Source: Mycobacterium europaeum
Lineage (GTDB): Bacteria; Actinomycetota; Actinomycetes; Mycobacteriales; Mycobacteriaceae
Length of the DNA: 64,000 nt
Direction: 5' to 3'
Assembly: GCF_002102155.1 (NCBI RefSeq)
Contig: NZ_LQOU01000013.1
Location: 22,013 to 86,012 of the forward strand
The notes below the pieces were generated by a model, which was not told the DNA's origin, searched no databases, and was given only the letters and a program-made list of their open reading frames with translations. Numbering within the stretch: position 1 is the first letter of the stretch; the number at the start of each line of letters is the position of its first letter. This document shows, one piece after another, positions 1 through 8,524 of the stretch. The position numbers and the translations under genes are program-made.

Positions 1-583
1 GAAGGCCCTGCACGACGTCGTCCGGTACCACGTCTCGATGACGTCGAGCGCCAACTTCCCCGACCGGGATGCGACGTCGGCGATGGACCCCAAGCTGTAT
101 CTCCTGTGGGCCAAGGCGAACACCTCGGCCGGCTACCGGTACTCGGTGGAGGCCAAGCCGGGCTCGCAGTCGATCCAGGGCAAGGTGGCGGCCATCTCCG
201 TCGTCTGGACCAACTACGGTTCGGCGGCCACCACCGAACGATGGGCACCCGGCTACAAGCTGGTCGACTTCTCCGGAGCTGTGGTCCGCACGATTCCGGC
301 GACGGTCAACCTCAAGACCCTGGTCCACGACGACTCCAGCTCGTCGCGCGAGGAGGCGGTTCCCGAGTCGTCCACCGAGTCCGTGCACGTCGACGTGACC
401 GGCCTGGTGCCCGGGCACTACACGCTGCGCGCGTCGGTGGACTGGCAACAGCACAAGCCCGGCGCCTCCCACGTGGTGAACTACACGCCGATGGCGCTGG
501 CCCGCGACGGGCGCGACGGTTCCGGCCTGTACCCGATCGCCACCCTCGACATCGCGAGCGACGCGGCGGCCGGCGGGCCGTAG
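1..583 (+). CDS. DUF4832-type putative lipoprotein, C-terminal part (5' end outside window)
   Basis: This is the last 190 or so residues of a protein whose start lies before the window; the reading frame begins at base 2. It closely matches the end of the complete gene at 2756-4432: both share a run beginning DVV.YHVSMTSS, then YLLWA.AN.SAGYRYSVEA, WTNYGSAA, VDFSGAVVRT and DWQQHKP.ASHVVNY. The C-terminal part looks like a beta-sandwich module with an SVVWTNYG strand, as in DUF4832 proteins, which follow a barrel-like domain resembling glycoside hydrolases. The product is probably a secreted carbohydrate-active or carbohydrate-binding protein; no reaction can be assigned. An ATG at 38 is internal and is not the true start. 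Confidence 0.75.
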   Translation, partial: KALHDVVRYHVSMTSSANFPDRDATSAMDPKLYLLWAKANTSAGYRYSVEAKPGSQSIQGKVAAISVVWTNYGSAATTERWAPGYKLVDFSGAVVRTIPATVNLKTLVHDDSSSSREEAVPESSTESVHVDVTGLVPGHYTLRASVDWQQHKPGASHVVNYTPMALARDGRDGSGLYPIATLDIASDAAAGGP

Positions 584-882
584 CCCCCGATGACGGGCCG
601 GTGACCGTCGCGACCGCCCGTTCGCGCCGCAGTTGGGCCCCGCCGGAAGTTGTTCGTTAGCCCGGTTGGGACGGGTGCCGCGTGGTAGGTTTTGCTGACC
701 AAAACCGATCGTGACCTGCCCCGGTCCGAATCCATCCGACAGCCACACCCGCGAATCGAAGGGGTCCGTCGGCGCGCATGGGCGCGCCTCCGGCGGGGTT
801 CGTCATCACGACCGTCCCCCGATCGGGCAACCGTCACCACGGTCGCCGCCCGGTGGGATGTATGCCCGTATCGGAGGAGACC
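584..882. other. Intergenic region before the GGDEF-EAL gene, with a 7-bp inverted repeat
   Basis: About 300 bases without a convincing gene. The notable element is a perfect 7-bp inverted repeat at 688-706 (GGTTTTG, 5-base centre, CAAAACC), about 177 bases before the start of the GGDEF-EAL gene. It has no T-run after it, so it looks more like an operator than a terminator. Open frames running through this region into the next gene are treated as untranslated because a good ribosome binding site appears only at 873-877. Confidence 0.4.
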
Positions 883-2745
883 GTGTCACGCAGCCTGGAC
901 CTGGTCGTCACCTCCGTCGCCACCCAGTTGATGGAGGCCACGGCCGCGACGGCCATCCTGGTGAGCGAGAAGATCCTCGCGCAACTCGTCCAACAGTTCG
1001 ACGTGGACGCCAGCTTCCTGCAGCACCTCGACCCGCACACCCGGACCCCCGCGCTGGTGGCCGAGTGGCCGCCCCGCTCGGACGCCGCGGACCCGGATCC
1101 GACGGGCTTCGCTCAGCTGGACCTCGCCGAGTCGGTCCTCGCCCAGTGCGGGCACGGGCACAAACCGGTGGTGATCCGCCCCGCGCAGTCCAAACGCTAT
1201 GTCCGGCGCCGGCTCGGCGGGGCGAAAGCGGCCGCCTCCCCCTCCGTGGCGGCCGCACCGCTGGTCTCGGGCGAGACAACCATCGGCTTGCTCGGCTTCG
1301 TGAAGTTCGGTGCCCGCAAGTGGGAGCAGGAAGAGATCAACACGCTCGAGGCGGTCGCGGCGCTGTTCGCACAGCTGCAGGCCCGCATCGCGGCGGAAGA
1401 AAAGCTGCGTTATCTCGCCGAGCACGACGATCTGACCGGCCTCTACAACCGTCGCGCGCTGGTCGCGCACCTGTCCGGACGGCTGGCCACGGGATGCCCC
1501 GGGCCCGTCGCGGTGATGTACCTCGACCTCGACCGGCTCAAGCCGATCAACGACTACCTCGGCCACACCGCAGGTGACTGGTTCATCCGCATCTTCGCGC
1601 AACGCATCCGGATCTGCGCCCCCAACAGCACGATCGCCCGGTTGGGCGGTGACGAGTTCGTCGTCGTCCCCGACCAGCCGATGTCGCCGGAGGCCGCGGA
1701 GTCGTTCGCCCGGCGCCTCTCGGGGATGCTGTGCGAGCGGCTGGCCATCGGCGGCCACGTGATCAGCCGCACGGTCAGCATCGGCCTGGCGGTCGGCGAG
1801 CCGGGAAAAGACAACTGCACCGACCTGCTCCGCCGCGCCGACGAGGCGGTGCTGACGGCCAAACGCGGCGGCGGCAACCAGATCGCGGTGTCCACCGACG
1901 ACATGTCGCTCAAACGCGCGTTCCGCAACGACATCGAGCTGCACCTGCAAGGCGACATCGGCAGCGAGGCGTTGCTCCTGCACTACCTGCCCGAGGTCGA
2001 CCTGTCGACGGGCGCCATCGTGGGCGCGGAGGCGCTGGTGCGCTGGCGGCACCCGATCTGGGGTCTGCTGCTGCCCGACTCCTTCATCGGCATCGCCGAG
2101 TCGACCAACCTGGCGGCGGAGTTGGGCCGCTGGGTGATGCGCACCGCGTGCGCCGAGTTCAGCAGCTGGCGGGCCAAGGGCGTCGGCCAAGGGGCGGTCA
2201 TGCGCATCAACGTGTCACCTCTCCAGCTCATCACCCGGGGTTTCGTGCGCGACGTCGCCGACACCATCGACGAGTTCGGGCTCGACGCCGGCTCGGTGTG
2301 CCTGGAGATCACCGAGCGCGCCGTTGTGCACGACATCGACACCACTCGAAAGACGTTGGCGGAGCTCAAGGAAGTGGGTGTCCAGCTGGCCATCGACGAC
2401 TTCGGCACCGGCTACGCGGTGTTGTCGCACCTGAAGTCCCTGCCGGTCGACATGCTCAAGATCGACACCGGGTTCGTGCGCGACCTGGGTAACAACGCCG
2501 GCGACCTGGCGATCGTTCGCGCCATCATCGGCCTGGCCGAGGCCTTCGGTCTGGAAGTCGTTGCCGAGGGTGTGGAAACACCTTTGGCGGCAACGACTTT
2601 GATTCAGCACGGGTGCCGCCGGGCGCAGGGTTTCCTGTTGTCGCGTCCGGTTCCCGGCGATGCGATGGAAGCCCTATTCGCCGCGCGCTGGCTGTCGATG
2701 CCTTTTTTGGCCGACCGCAAGGCGTTGCCGACGGGCGGCATCTAG
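883..2745 (+). CDS. GAF-GGDEF-EAL cyclic-di-GMP synthase/phosphodiesterase
   Basis: The bifunctional protein would make c-di-GMP from two GTP and hydrolyse it to pGpG, in the cytoplasm. Residues 1-170 are a GAF-like sensory region, 175-340 a GGDEF domain with intact GGDEF in RLGGDEF, and 350-610 an EAL domain with EALVRW, NVSP, ITE, DDFGTGY, KID and VVAEGVET all kept. Both active sites therefore look competent. No RxxD inhibitory site is seen just before GGDEF. The GTG at 883 follows GGAGG at a 5-base spacing and gives 620 residues, close to the 623-residue M. tuberculosis homologue Rv1354c; ATG 862 and ATG 778 are longer alternatives. Unlike Rv1354c it sits beside polysaccharide genes, which suggests a role in controlling them. 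Confidence 0.93.
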   Translation: MSRSLDLVVTSVATQLMEATAATAILVSEKILAQLVQQFDVDASFLQHLDPHTRTPALVAEWPPRSDAADPDPTGFAQLDLAESVLAQCGHGHKPVVIRPAQSKRYVRRRLGGAKAAASPSVAAAPLVSGETTIGLLGFVKFGARKWEQEEINTLEAVAALFAQLQARIAAEEKLRYLAEHDDLTGLYNRRALVAHLSGRLATGCPGPVAVMYLDLDRLKPINDYLGHTAGDWFIRIFAQRIRICAPNSTIARLGGDEFVVVPDQPMSPEAAESFARRLSGMLCERLAIGGHVISRTVSIGLAVGEPGKDNCTDLLRRADEAVLTAKRGGGNQIAVSTDDMSLKRAFRNDIELHLQGDIGSEALLLHYLPEVDLSTGAIVGAEALVRWRHPIWGLLLPDSFIGIAESTNLAAELGRWVMRTACAEFSSWRAKGVGQGAVMRINVSPLQLITRGFVRDVADTIDEFGLDAGSVCLEITERAVVHDIDTTRKTLAELKEVGVQLAIDDFGTGYAVLSHLKSLPVDMLKIDTGFVRDLGNNAGDLAIVRAIIGLAEAFGLEVVAEGVETPLAATTLIQHGCRRAQGFLLSRPVPGDAMEALFAARWLSMPFLADRKALPTGGI

Positions 2746-2755
2746 CATCGCACCG

Positions 2756-4432
2756 ATGGTCGCAACATGGAGAACGGGCGCGGCGCTGCTCGTCGCGTGC
2801 GCGGTGACGCTGTTGAGCGGATGCGGCGGCCACAGCGAGCCCAATCCGTTGTCCCCGGTGGCCAGTCCCGCCATACCGCTGGGCGTGCAGGAGGTGGCCA
2901 ATCCCCTGCGGGGCCAATACGAAGACCTCCTGATGCCGCTGTTCCCGCAGGGCAATCCCGCGCAGCGACGCTATCCGCCGTGGCCCGCGTCCTACGACGC
3001 CAGCCTGCGGGTTTCGTGGCGGCAGCTGCAGCCCACCGATCCGAACACCCTGCCCCCCGACGCTCCCGACGAGCGCAAGTTCGACTTCAGCGTGATCGAC
3101 GACGCGCTGGCGAAGCTGGCCGCACGCAACATGCGGCTCACCCTTCGCGTGTTCGCCTACAGCTCCTGCTGCGACGTCACCTACGCGAACAACACCAACA
3201 TCGCCATCCCCGATTGGATGCGCCCCGCATCCACCACCTACACCGGGCCGCAACGATACTGGTGGACCCCCGGGGTGGCGCAGGTGGTGCCGAACTGGAA
3301 CGACCCCGGCTACCTGAACGCCTTCGGACAGCTGCTTGCCGCGCTCGGCCGCCGTTACGACGGCGACGAGCGGCTCAGCGTTTTCGAGTTCTCCGGCTAC
3401 GGGGACTTCAGTGAGAACCACATCGCCTATCTGCGTGACACGCTGGGCGCACCGGGCCCCTCACCCGAGCAGAGCATCGCAAAGCTGGGTTACTACAGCC
3501 AGTTTCGCGATCAGAGCATCACCAAGGCGGCCATCGGCCAGCTCGTCGCGGCGAACGTGAGCGCCTTTCCCCACACCCGGTTGGTGACCACCGCGCTGAA
3601 CCCGGAAATCGTGCGTGAGCTGCTCGCCGACGATGTCACCAAGAAGGTGTCGGCGCCAGTCGGCATCCGCTCGGATTGCCTCGGTGTATACGCGCCGTTG
3701 CCCGTTTGGGCAGAATCCGACGGCTCGTACTACGTGCACACCAAGGACCCACTTGTCGACCGGCTGAAGGACCGGCTGGCGTCGGCCCCGGTGATCAGCG
3801 AGTGGTGCCAGTTGCCCGACGGCACCACTGCGCGCTCCTACTACGAAAAGGGCCTGCGCGACGTCGTGAAGTACCACGTGTCGATGACGTCGAGTTTCAA
3901 CTTCCCGGCCGTGGATTCTGCCACCCCGATGGACCCGGCCCTGTACCTGTTGTGGGCGCGAGCCAACGTCTCGGCCGGTTATCGGTACTCGGTGGAGGCG
4001 CGACCGGGATCGGAATCGTTTCGCGATCGCGCCGTGACGATATCGGTGGTGTGGACCAACTACGGCTCGGCCGCCGCGGTCGAGAAATGGGTGCCCAGCT
4101 ACCGACTCGTCGATTTCTCCGGCGCGGTGGTCCGCACGCTGCCGACCGCCGTGGCGCTGAGCAAGCTGGTCCCGTCCGGGGAGGGCGCCGGCGATCACCC
4201 CGCCCCGGCGTCGTTCACCGAATCGGTGACCGTCGACCTGGCCGGGTTGGCGCCAGGGCACTACACGCTGCGCGCTTCCGTGGATTGGCAGCAACACAAG
4301 CCGGACGCGTCGCACGTGGTGAACTATCCGCCCATGCGGCTGGCGCGCTCCGGACGCGACGAATCCGGGGGGTATCCGCTGGCAACCCTGGACATACCAC
4401 GCGACGCCCTGACTCCTGCCCCGCCCCGATGA
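2756..4432 (+). CDS. DUF4832-type putative lipoprotein
   Basis: A 558-residue exported protein. The start at 2756 gives a short positive N-terminus, a hydrophobic stretch and a lipobox ending LLSGC, so Cys near residue 22 should be lipidated. The mature N-terminal part starts NPLRGQYEDL, has many aromatic and acidic residues and resembles the DUF4874/DUF4832 barrel fold related to glycoside hydrolases; the C-terminal 180 residues form a beta-rich module. It lies 10 bases after the GGDEF-EAL gene on the same strand and ahead of the polysaccharide operon. Its C-terminus is duplicated at 1-583. A role in binding or trimming an extracellular glycan is inferred from fold and context only. Confidence 0.8.
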   Translation: MVATWRTGAALLVACAVTLLSGCGGHSEPNPLSPVASPAIPLGVQEVANPLRGQYEDLLMPLFPQGNPAQRRYPPWPASYDASLRVSWRQLQPTDPNTLPPDAPDERKFDFSVIDDALAKLAARNMRLTLRVFAYSSCCDVTYANNTNIAIPDWMRPASTTYTGPQRYWWTPGVAQVVPNWNDPGYLNAFGQLLAALGRRYDGDERLSVFEFSGYGDFSENHIAYLRDTLGAPGPSPEQSIAKLGYYSQFRDQSITKAAIGQLVAANVSAFPHTRLVTTALNPEIVRELLADDVTKKVSAPVGIRSDCLGVYAPLPVWAESDGSYYVHTKDPLVDRLKDRLASAPVISEWCQLPDGTTARSYYEKGLRDVVKYHVSMTSSFNFPAVDSATPMDPALYLLWARANVSAGYRYSVEARPGSESFRDRAVTISVVWTNYGSAAAVEKWVPSYRLVDFSGAVVRTLPTAVALSKLVPSGEGAGDHPAPASFTESVTVDLAGLAPGHYTLRASVDWQQHKPDASHVVNYPPMRLARSGRDESGGYPLATLDIPRDALTPAPPR

Positions 4433-4497
4433 TCATGGTCGCCAGCAAACGTATCGACAACGCGTTGCAATCGGGACAACGCCGCGTGGCCATCCTG

Positions 4498-4503
4498 CAT
4501 AAT
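4498..4503 (+). promoter_or_regulatory. Candidate -10 element for the polysaccharide operon
   Basis: CATAAT preceded by TG makes an extended -10-like element in a locally AT-richer stretch, about 80 bases before the Wzz/CpsD-like gene. No clear -35 is seen at the usual distance. This is a sequence-pattern guess. Confidence 0.3.
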
Positions 4504-4584
4504 GTGCACTGGGCTTTGCGCGGCGAGTGTAAAGCAAATCAATTCGGCGCTATTCGCGTGGCGTCGGCCCAGAAAGGTTAGTGG

Positions 4585-6042
4585 ATGGATTTCCGCACCT
4601 TTGTCCGCACTCTCGTCACCCACTGGAAGCTCGCCTTGGGGGCGTTACTGGCGTGCACGATCGGAGCCGCGGCCGTTACGGCGTTGCAGACGAAGCATTA
4701 CCAGTCGACGGCCACTATCCTCATTTCCTTTCCGGGCGCCACCGACCTCACCGAGTTGTACAACGGCACGCTGACCGCGCAGGAACGGTTGTCGTCCTAT
4801 GCGCAGATCGCCGGCGGACGGACGGTGGCCGAGCGTGCGATCAATCAGCTTCAGGCCCCGATGAGCGCCGACGCCCTGGTGAGCCAGACCCAGGTGAAAT
4901 ACACCGCCAAATCCATGCTTTTCACGATCACCGTCAAGGACACCGACCCCAACCGTGCCGCGGCGCTCGCGGGAGCGATGGCCGACCAGTTCGCCGCGCT
5001 GGTGCCGACTCTCGGTGCGACCACGGGCCCCAACGGCCGGACCGTGCCCGCGCTCCCCGGCTCGCGGCCCGACGTCGGCGAGCCGAATCCGCCTACCACA
5101 CCACCGTCGGAAACCCCGGGCCAACCGGTGGTCAAACCCATGCCGTTGGCCAGGGCGAGGGTGGTGGAGGCGCCCCGGGTGCCCGATCACCCGGTGACGC
5201 CGGTGCCCGTGCGCAACATGGCGATGGGGTTCATCGCCGGGATACTGCTGGCCATCGCGGTGGCGGTGGCCCGCGAGGCCAACGACCGCACCGTGCGTTC
5301 TCGGGCGAAGCTGGAACAGCTTTCGGGACTGCCCACCTTGGCCGAGCTCCCCGGCAGGCGCGGAAACACCCCGCGGTTCGGTGTGGACTCCGCCCTCGAC
5401 GACGCCGTGCGGGGGCTGCGCGCCCGGCTGCTCAGGGCGGTGGGGCCGCAGGCCCGCCGGATCCTGGTCACGGCGCCGTTCGGTGGGGAGGGAACCACGA
5501 CCACGGCGCTGAACCTGTCGCTGGCACTGGCCGAGATCGACGAAGACGTCTTGCTCGTCGAGGGCGATACGCGCCGGCGTGTGATCGCCGGTCTGCTGCG
5601 GGTCGAATCGGGAGAGGGGCTGGCGAACGCGCTGGCCAATCCCGACAGCGCCGCTGAGGTGGTGAAGCCGACGCCGATTCCCAAGCTGTTCACCCTCGCG
5701 TCGCGCTCCGCCCGCCGCGAAACCCCGCCCTGCAGCGCGTTTCTGCCCGAGGTGATCGACCGCGTGCTGCTGGATCTGTCGTCACGTTTCGACCGGGTCG
5801 TGGTCGACGGCCCGCCGGTGCTGGCGACGCCGGACAGCGGACTGCTCGCCGGCGCCGTCTCGGCCACCGTGCTGGTGGTGCGGGCACGCCGGACCACCGC
5901 CGACGAACTCACCGACGCGCTGACCGCTCTGCGCGCGGCCGGCGCGGAGGTGGTCGGCACCGTGCTGACCGATGCCCGGCCGGCCCTGCACATCAGGGCC
6001 GCGGCCAAGACCTACCGGGCGAAGGTCAGCGGGCCGGCGTGA
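4585..6042 (+). CDS. Wzz/CpsD-like polysaccharide chain-length protein with degenerate P-loop
   Basis: The 485-residue protein has the layout of polysaccharide co-polymerases fused to a BY-kinase-like domain. A membrane helix lies at about 15-37 (ALGALLACTIGAAAV), an extracytoplasmic Wzz region follows to about 205, a second helix is at about 212-230, and a P-loop ATPase-like domain runs from about 275 to the end. The P-loop reads FGGEGTTTT, so Thr304 replaces the catalytic lysine of GEGK. Walker A' is altered (LLVEGDTRRR), while Walker B (VVVDGPP) remains. No C-terminal tyrosine cluster is seen. It probably controls chain length with little or no kinase activity. AGAAAGG lies 7 bases before ATG 4585. 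The stop overlaps the next start as GTGA. Confidence 0.85.
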   Translation: MDFRTFVRTLVTHWKLALGALLACTIGAAAVTALQTKHYQSTATILISFPGATDLTELYNGTLTAQERLSSYAQIAGGRTVAERAINQLQAPMSADALVSQTQVKYTAKSMLFTITVKDTDPNRAAALAGAMADQFAALVPTLGATTGPNGRTVPALPGSRPDVGEPNPPTTPPSETPGQPVVKPMPLARARVVEAPRVPDHPVTPVPVRNMAMGFIAGILLAIAVAVAREANDRTVRSRAKLEQLSGLPTLAELPGRRGNTPRFGVDSALDDAVRGLRARLLRAVGPQARRILVTAPFGGEGTTTTALNLSLALAEIDEDVLLVEGDTRRRVIAGLLRVESGEGLANALANPDSAAEVVKPTPIPKLFTLASRSARRETPPCSAFLPEVIDRVLLDLSSRFDRVVVDGPPVLATPDSGLLAGAVSATVLVVRARRTTADELTDALTALRAAGAEVVGTVLTDARPALHIRAAAKTYRAKVSGPA

Positions 6043-7514
6043 TCCCGTATCTGCCCGGTCGCCATCGCCTCGCGGTGGATGGCGTGCTGCTGGCGGTGTT
6101 CCTGTTCGGGTGCTTCGTCTTTGGCGTGCTCGCGGTGCGGCGAACCACCGAGGGCGCGTTGCTGATCGCCGCGACGTTCTGCCTGGTGCTGTACTGGGTG
6201 AAGCGCGAGGGGATGGCGGGGGTGACGTTGTTCTTGGCGTTCGCGGCGCTGCCCGAAGGCCTGCACGTCGGCAAAGTCATTGGGCCGGTGGCGATCTACG
6301 CGTATCAGGTGCTCGCGGTGCTGGCCATCGGCTACCTGATCCCGGTCGTCAAACCCCGGTTCGGGGACTTCTGGCTGCCGGCGATGTTCGTGTTCACCGT
6401 CCTGTACTTCACCGTGGTCGGCTTCCAGCTGGGGCACGACCCCACGATGATCCTGCACGAATCGACCACCCTGATCGAGATGGTGATCGGGTTCGTGCTG
6501 GCGCTGTTGATCGTGTACGGCGGGTACCTGCGGTTCTGCGTGCGCGTCATGGTGGTGACGCTGTGGTTTTCGGCGGCCATGGCGATTTTCAGCTCCCTGC
6601 ACGCGATCCGGCTGGCCGGGCGGGCCGAGAGCCTGGAGGAGGCGACGGGCGCCGGCCAGGCCCTGCGCATCGTCCTGTCCACCCAGACGCCGGCCACCGC
6701 CACGCTGACCGCTCTGGTTGCCGCGTCGATCGTCGGCCGCGTCCGGCCGATGGCGTACCTCGCCTTCGGCCCGCCGGCGCTGATCATTTCGCTGCTGGCC
6801 TTCTCGCGGAACACGCTGATCGCCGTGGCGGTGGGCGCCACCGTCGCGTTGTTCGCCAATTTCGGTTGGCCGGCCCTGCGGCGTTCGGCCGCCGTCGCCG
6901 CGATCAGCTTGGGCGTCTTCGCGCTGACGGTGCCGCTGTCGCTGTTCGTGCTGCAGCATTCGGAGGCCGGGTCCTGGCTCAGCGACCAATTCACCGCTTT
7001 CAACCAGCGGGTGCTCGGCGGCGTCTCGGCGAGCGCGCTCGCCACCGACGAGTCGACGCTGGACAGGCTGCGGGAAAACGCCCGCCTCAACGCCGCGATC
7101 GCGCAGGCGCCGCTGTTCGGCCACGGCCTCGGGTATGCCTACCAGCTGCCGTCGGGCAACGATCCGAAGGCGTTCGCCTGGACGCTGGGACCGACCTACT
7201 CGCACCTGTTCTACCAATGGTGGGTGGCCAAGGCCGGGGCAGTGGGCATGGCGGCGTTCGCCTGGCTCGCGCTGACGCCGGTCGTCAAGGCGCTGCGCTG
7301 CGCGTCGGCCCCGGCGAAGATCAGCGCGGCGGTCTGCGCCGGCCTGCTCGCGATATCCGCCCTGTGGCCGCTGCCCGAAATGCCCATGGACGCCCTGGCT
7401 TTGGGTATGGCGCTGGGGACGGCCATGGGATTCGCCGGGCTGCGGCGCAGGAACTCCGAAGCGGGCCACCCGGGCGACCGCAGCGTGCCGGAGCCGGCCG
7501 CCGACCGAAAATGA
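6039..7514 (+). CDS. O-antigen polymerase/ligase-like membrane protein (Wzy type)
   Basis: A 491-residue protein with about ten to twelve hydrophobic helices and one long external loop around residues 305-375. The loop ends in the typical R...N.......PLFGHGLG pattern of the Wzy/WaaL family. Such proteins join lipid-linked repeat units into polymer on the outer face of the membrane, or ligate the finished chain to an acceptor; sequence alone cannot separate the two. The GTG start overlaps the stop of the chain-length protein, and its own stop overlaps the next ATG, so it is translated inside a tightly coupled operon. The neighbouring Wzz-like protein argues for polymerase. Confidence 0.82.
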   Translation: MIPYLPGRHRLAVDGVLLAVFLFGCFVFGVLAVRRTTEGALLIAATFCLVLYWVKREGMAGVTLFLAFAALPEGLHVGKVIGPVAIYAYQVLAVLAIGYLIPVVKPRFGDFWLPAMFVFTVLYFTVVGFQLGHDPTMILHESTTLIEMVIGFVLALLIVYGGYLRFCVRVMVVTLWFSAAMAIFSSLHAIRLAGRAESLEEATGAGQALRIVLSTQTPATATLTALVAASIVGRVRPMAYLAFGPPALIISLLAFSRNTLIAVAVGATVALFANFGWPALRRSAAVAAISLGVFALTVPLSLFVLQHSEAGSWLSDQFTAFNQRVLGGVSASALATDESTLDRLRENARLNAAIAQAPLFGHGLGYAYQLPSGNDPKAFAWTLGPTYSHLFYQWWVAKAGAVGMAAFAWLALTPVVKALRCASAPAKISAAVCAGLLAISALWPLPEMPMDALALGMALGTAMGFAGLRRRNSEAGHPGDRSVPEPAADRK

Positions 7515-8524
7515 TTGCGGTCATTCACGTCGGGCCCGACATGTACAGCTTCGGCGGGACGCAGTCCGTGATCCGGGTCATCCGCGACAACATGATCGGC
7601 GCCGACCAGATCCGCGTGCTGTCCACGTGGAACGGGCGCCACCACGCCAGGAACCTCGTGCTCACCGTGCGCGCGGGGGCGGCGCTGGCCCGGGCGCCGC
7701 GCGCGAGCATCGTGCACTTCCACTTGTCCAACGGTGGCGCCTGGTTGCGCGAAGGACCGCTGATCCGGCTGGCGCGGGCGCGCGGCTTCCGGATCATCGT
7801 CACCATCCACGGCTCGGACTTCGCCGAGTTCGCCCGGTCGCGCCCGCGTTTCGTGCGGTCCACGCTGAGCAAGGCGGACCACATCATCGTCTTGTCGGAG
7901 GAGGCGCGCGCGGCCGCGAAACGGGTGGCGCCCGCGGTGCCGGTGTCGATCGTGGCGAACCCGGTCGCCATCGACCGGGACGCGCCCGGCGCCGGTTCGA
8001 CACCGCCGGTGGTGCTGTTCGCCGGCACCATCGGGCGGCGCAAGGGTGTCGACACGCTGGTTGCGGCCTGGCGGCAGCTGCTCGCCGAGGGCATCGAAGG
8101 CCGTTGCCGCATAGTCGGTGTCGTCGACGACTACACGCCGCCGCCCACGGAGCGCCTGACCGTCGAGCCGCCGGTGCATCCGGACCGGGTCCGCGAGCTG
8201 ATCCGGTCGGTCCGGGTGGTGACGCTCCCGTCGTTCGCCGAGGGCATGCCGATGATCCTGACCGAGGCCCTCGCCGGCGCGCGACCGTTCGTGGCGACCC
8301 CCGTCGGCGGTACGGCCGAGATCGCCTCGGACCCGGGCATGCTCGTACCCGTGGGCGACGCGCCCGCCCTGGCGGCGGCGATCGGCCGGTACCTGCGCGA
8401 TGCGGACCTCGCCGAGCGTGACGGGCGCCGGGGTCAGGAACACATCGCGGCGACGCGGAGTCCGCGCGTCATCGACGCGGAGCTGCGCCGGATCTATGAG
8501 GGCTGCAGTGTTGGGGCGGGTTGA
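7511..8524 (+). CDS. Glycosyltransferase family 4 (GT-B)
   Basis: A 337-residue cytoplasmic enzyme expected to transfer a sugar from a nucleotide donor to a growing lipid-linked oligosaccharide. The N-terminal half has a glycine-rich start (DMYSFGGTQSV) typical of acceptor-side Rossmann folds. The C-terminal half carries VVLFAGTIGRRKGVDTLV and the E-x7-E donor-site motif in FAEGMPMILTEAL. The ATG overlaps the polymerase stop by ATGA, and the gene end overlaps the aldo/keto reductase start by 29 bases. The sugar and linkage are unknown. Confidence 0.88.
   Translation: MIAVIHVGPDMYSFGGTQSVIRVIRDNMIGADQIRVLSTWNGRHHARNLVLTVRAGAALARAPRASIVHFHLSNGGAWLREGPLIRLARARGFRIIVTIHGSDFAEFARSRPRFVRSTLSKADHIIVLSEEARAAAKRVAPAVPVSIVANPVAIDRDAPGAGSTPPVVLFAGTIGRRKGVDTLVAAWRQLLAEGIEGRCRIVGVVDDYTPPPTERLTVEPPVHPDRVRELIRSVRVVTLPSFAEGMPMILTEALAGARPFVATPVGGTAEIASDPGMLVPVGDAPALAAAIGRYLRDADLAERDGRRGQEHIAATRSPRVIDAELRRIYEGCSVGAG

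Noticed and set aside
886..2190. 434-codon minus-strand frame inside the GGDEF-EAL gene
   Set aside because: Same reasoning: antisense frame with low-complexity translation opposite a gene with intact catalytic motifs.
4429..4581. A 50-codon plus-strand frame overlapping the lipoprotein stop as ATGA
   Set aside because: Codon use is poor, the sequence is AT-richer and holds a promoter-like CATAAT, and the product resembles nothing; it is most likely the promoter region of the Wzz/CpsD-like gene.
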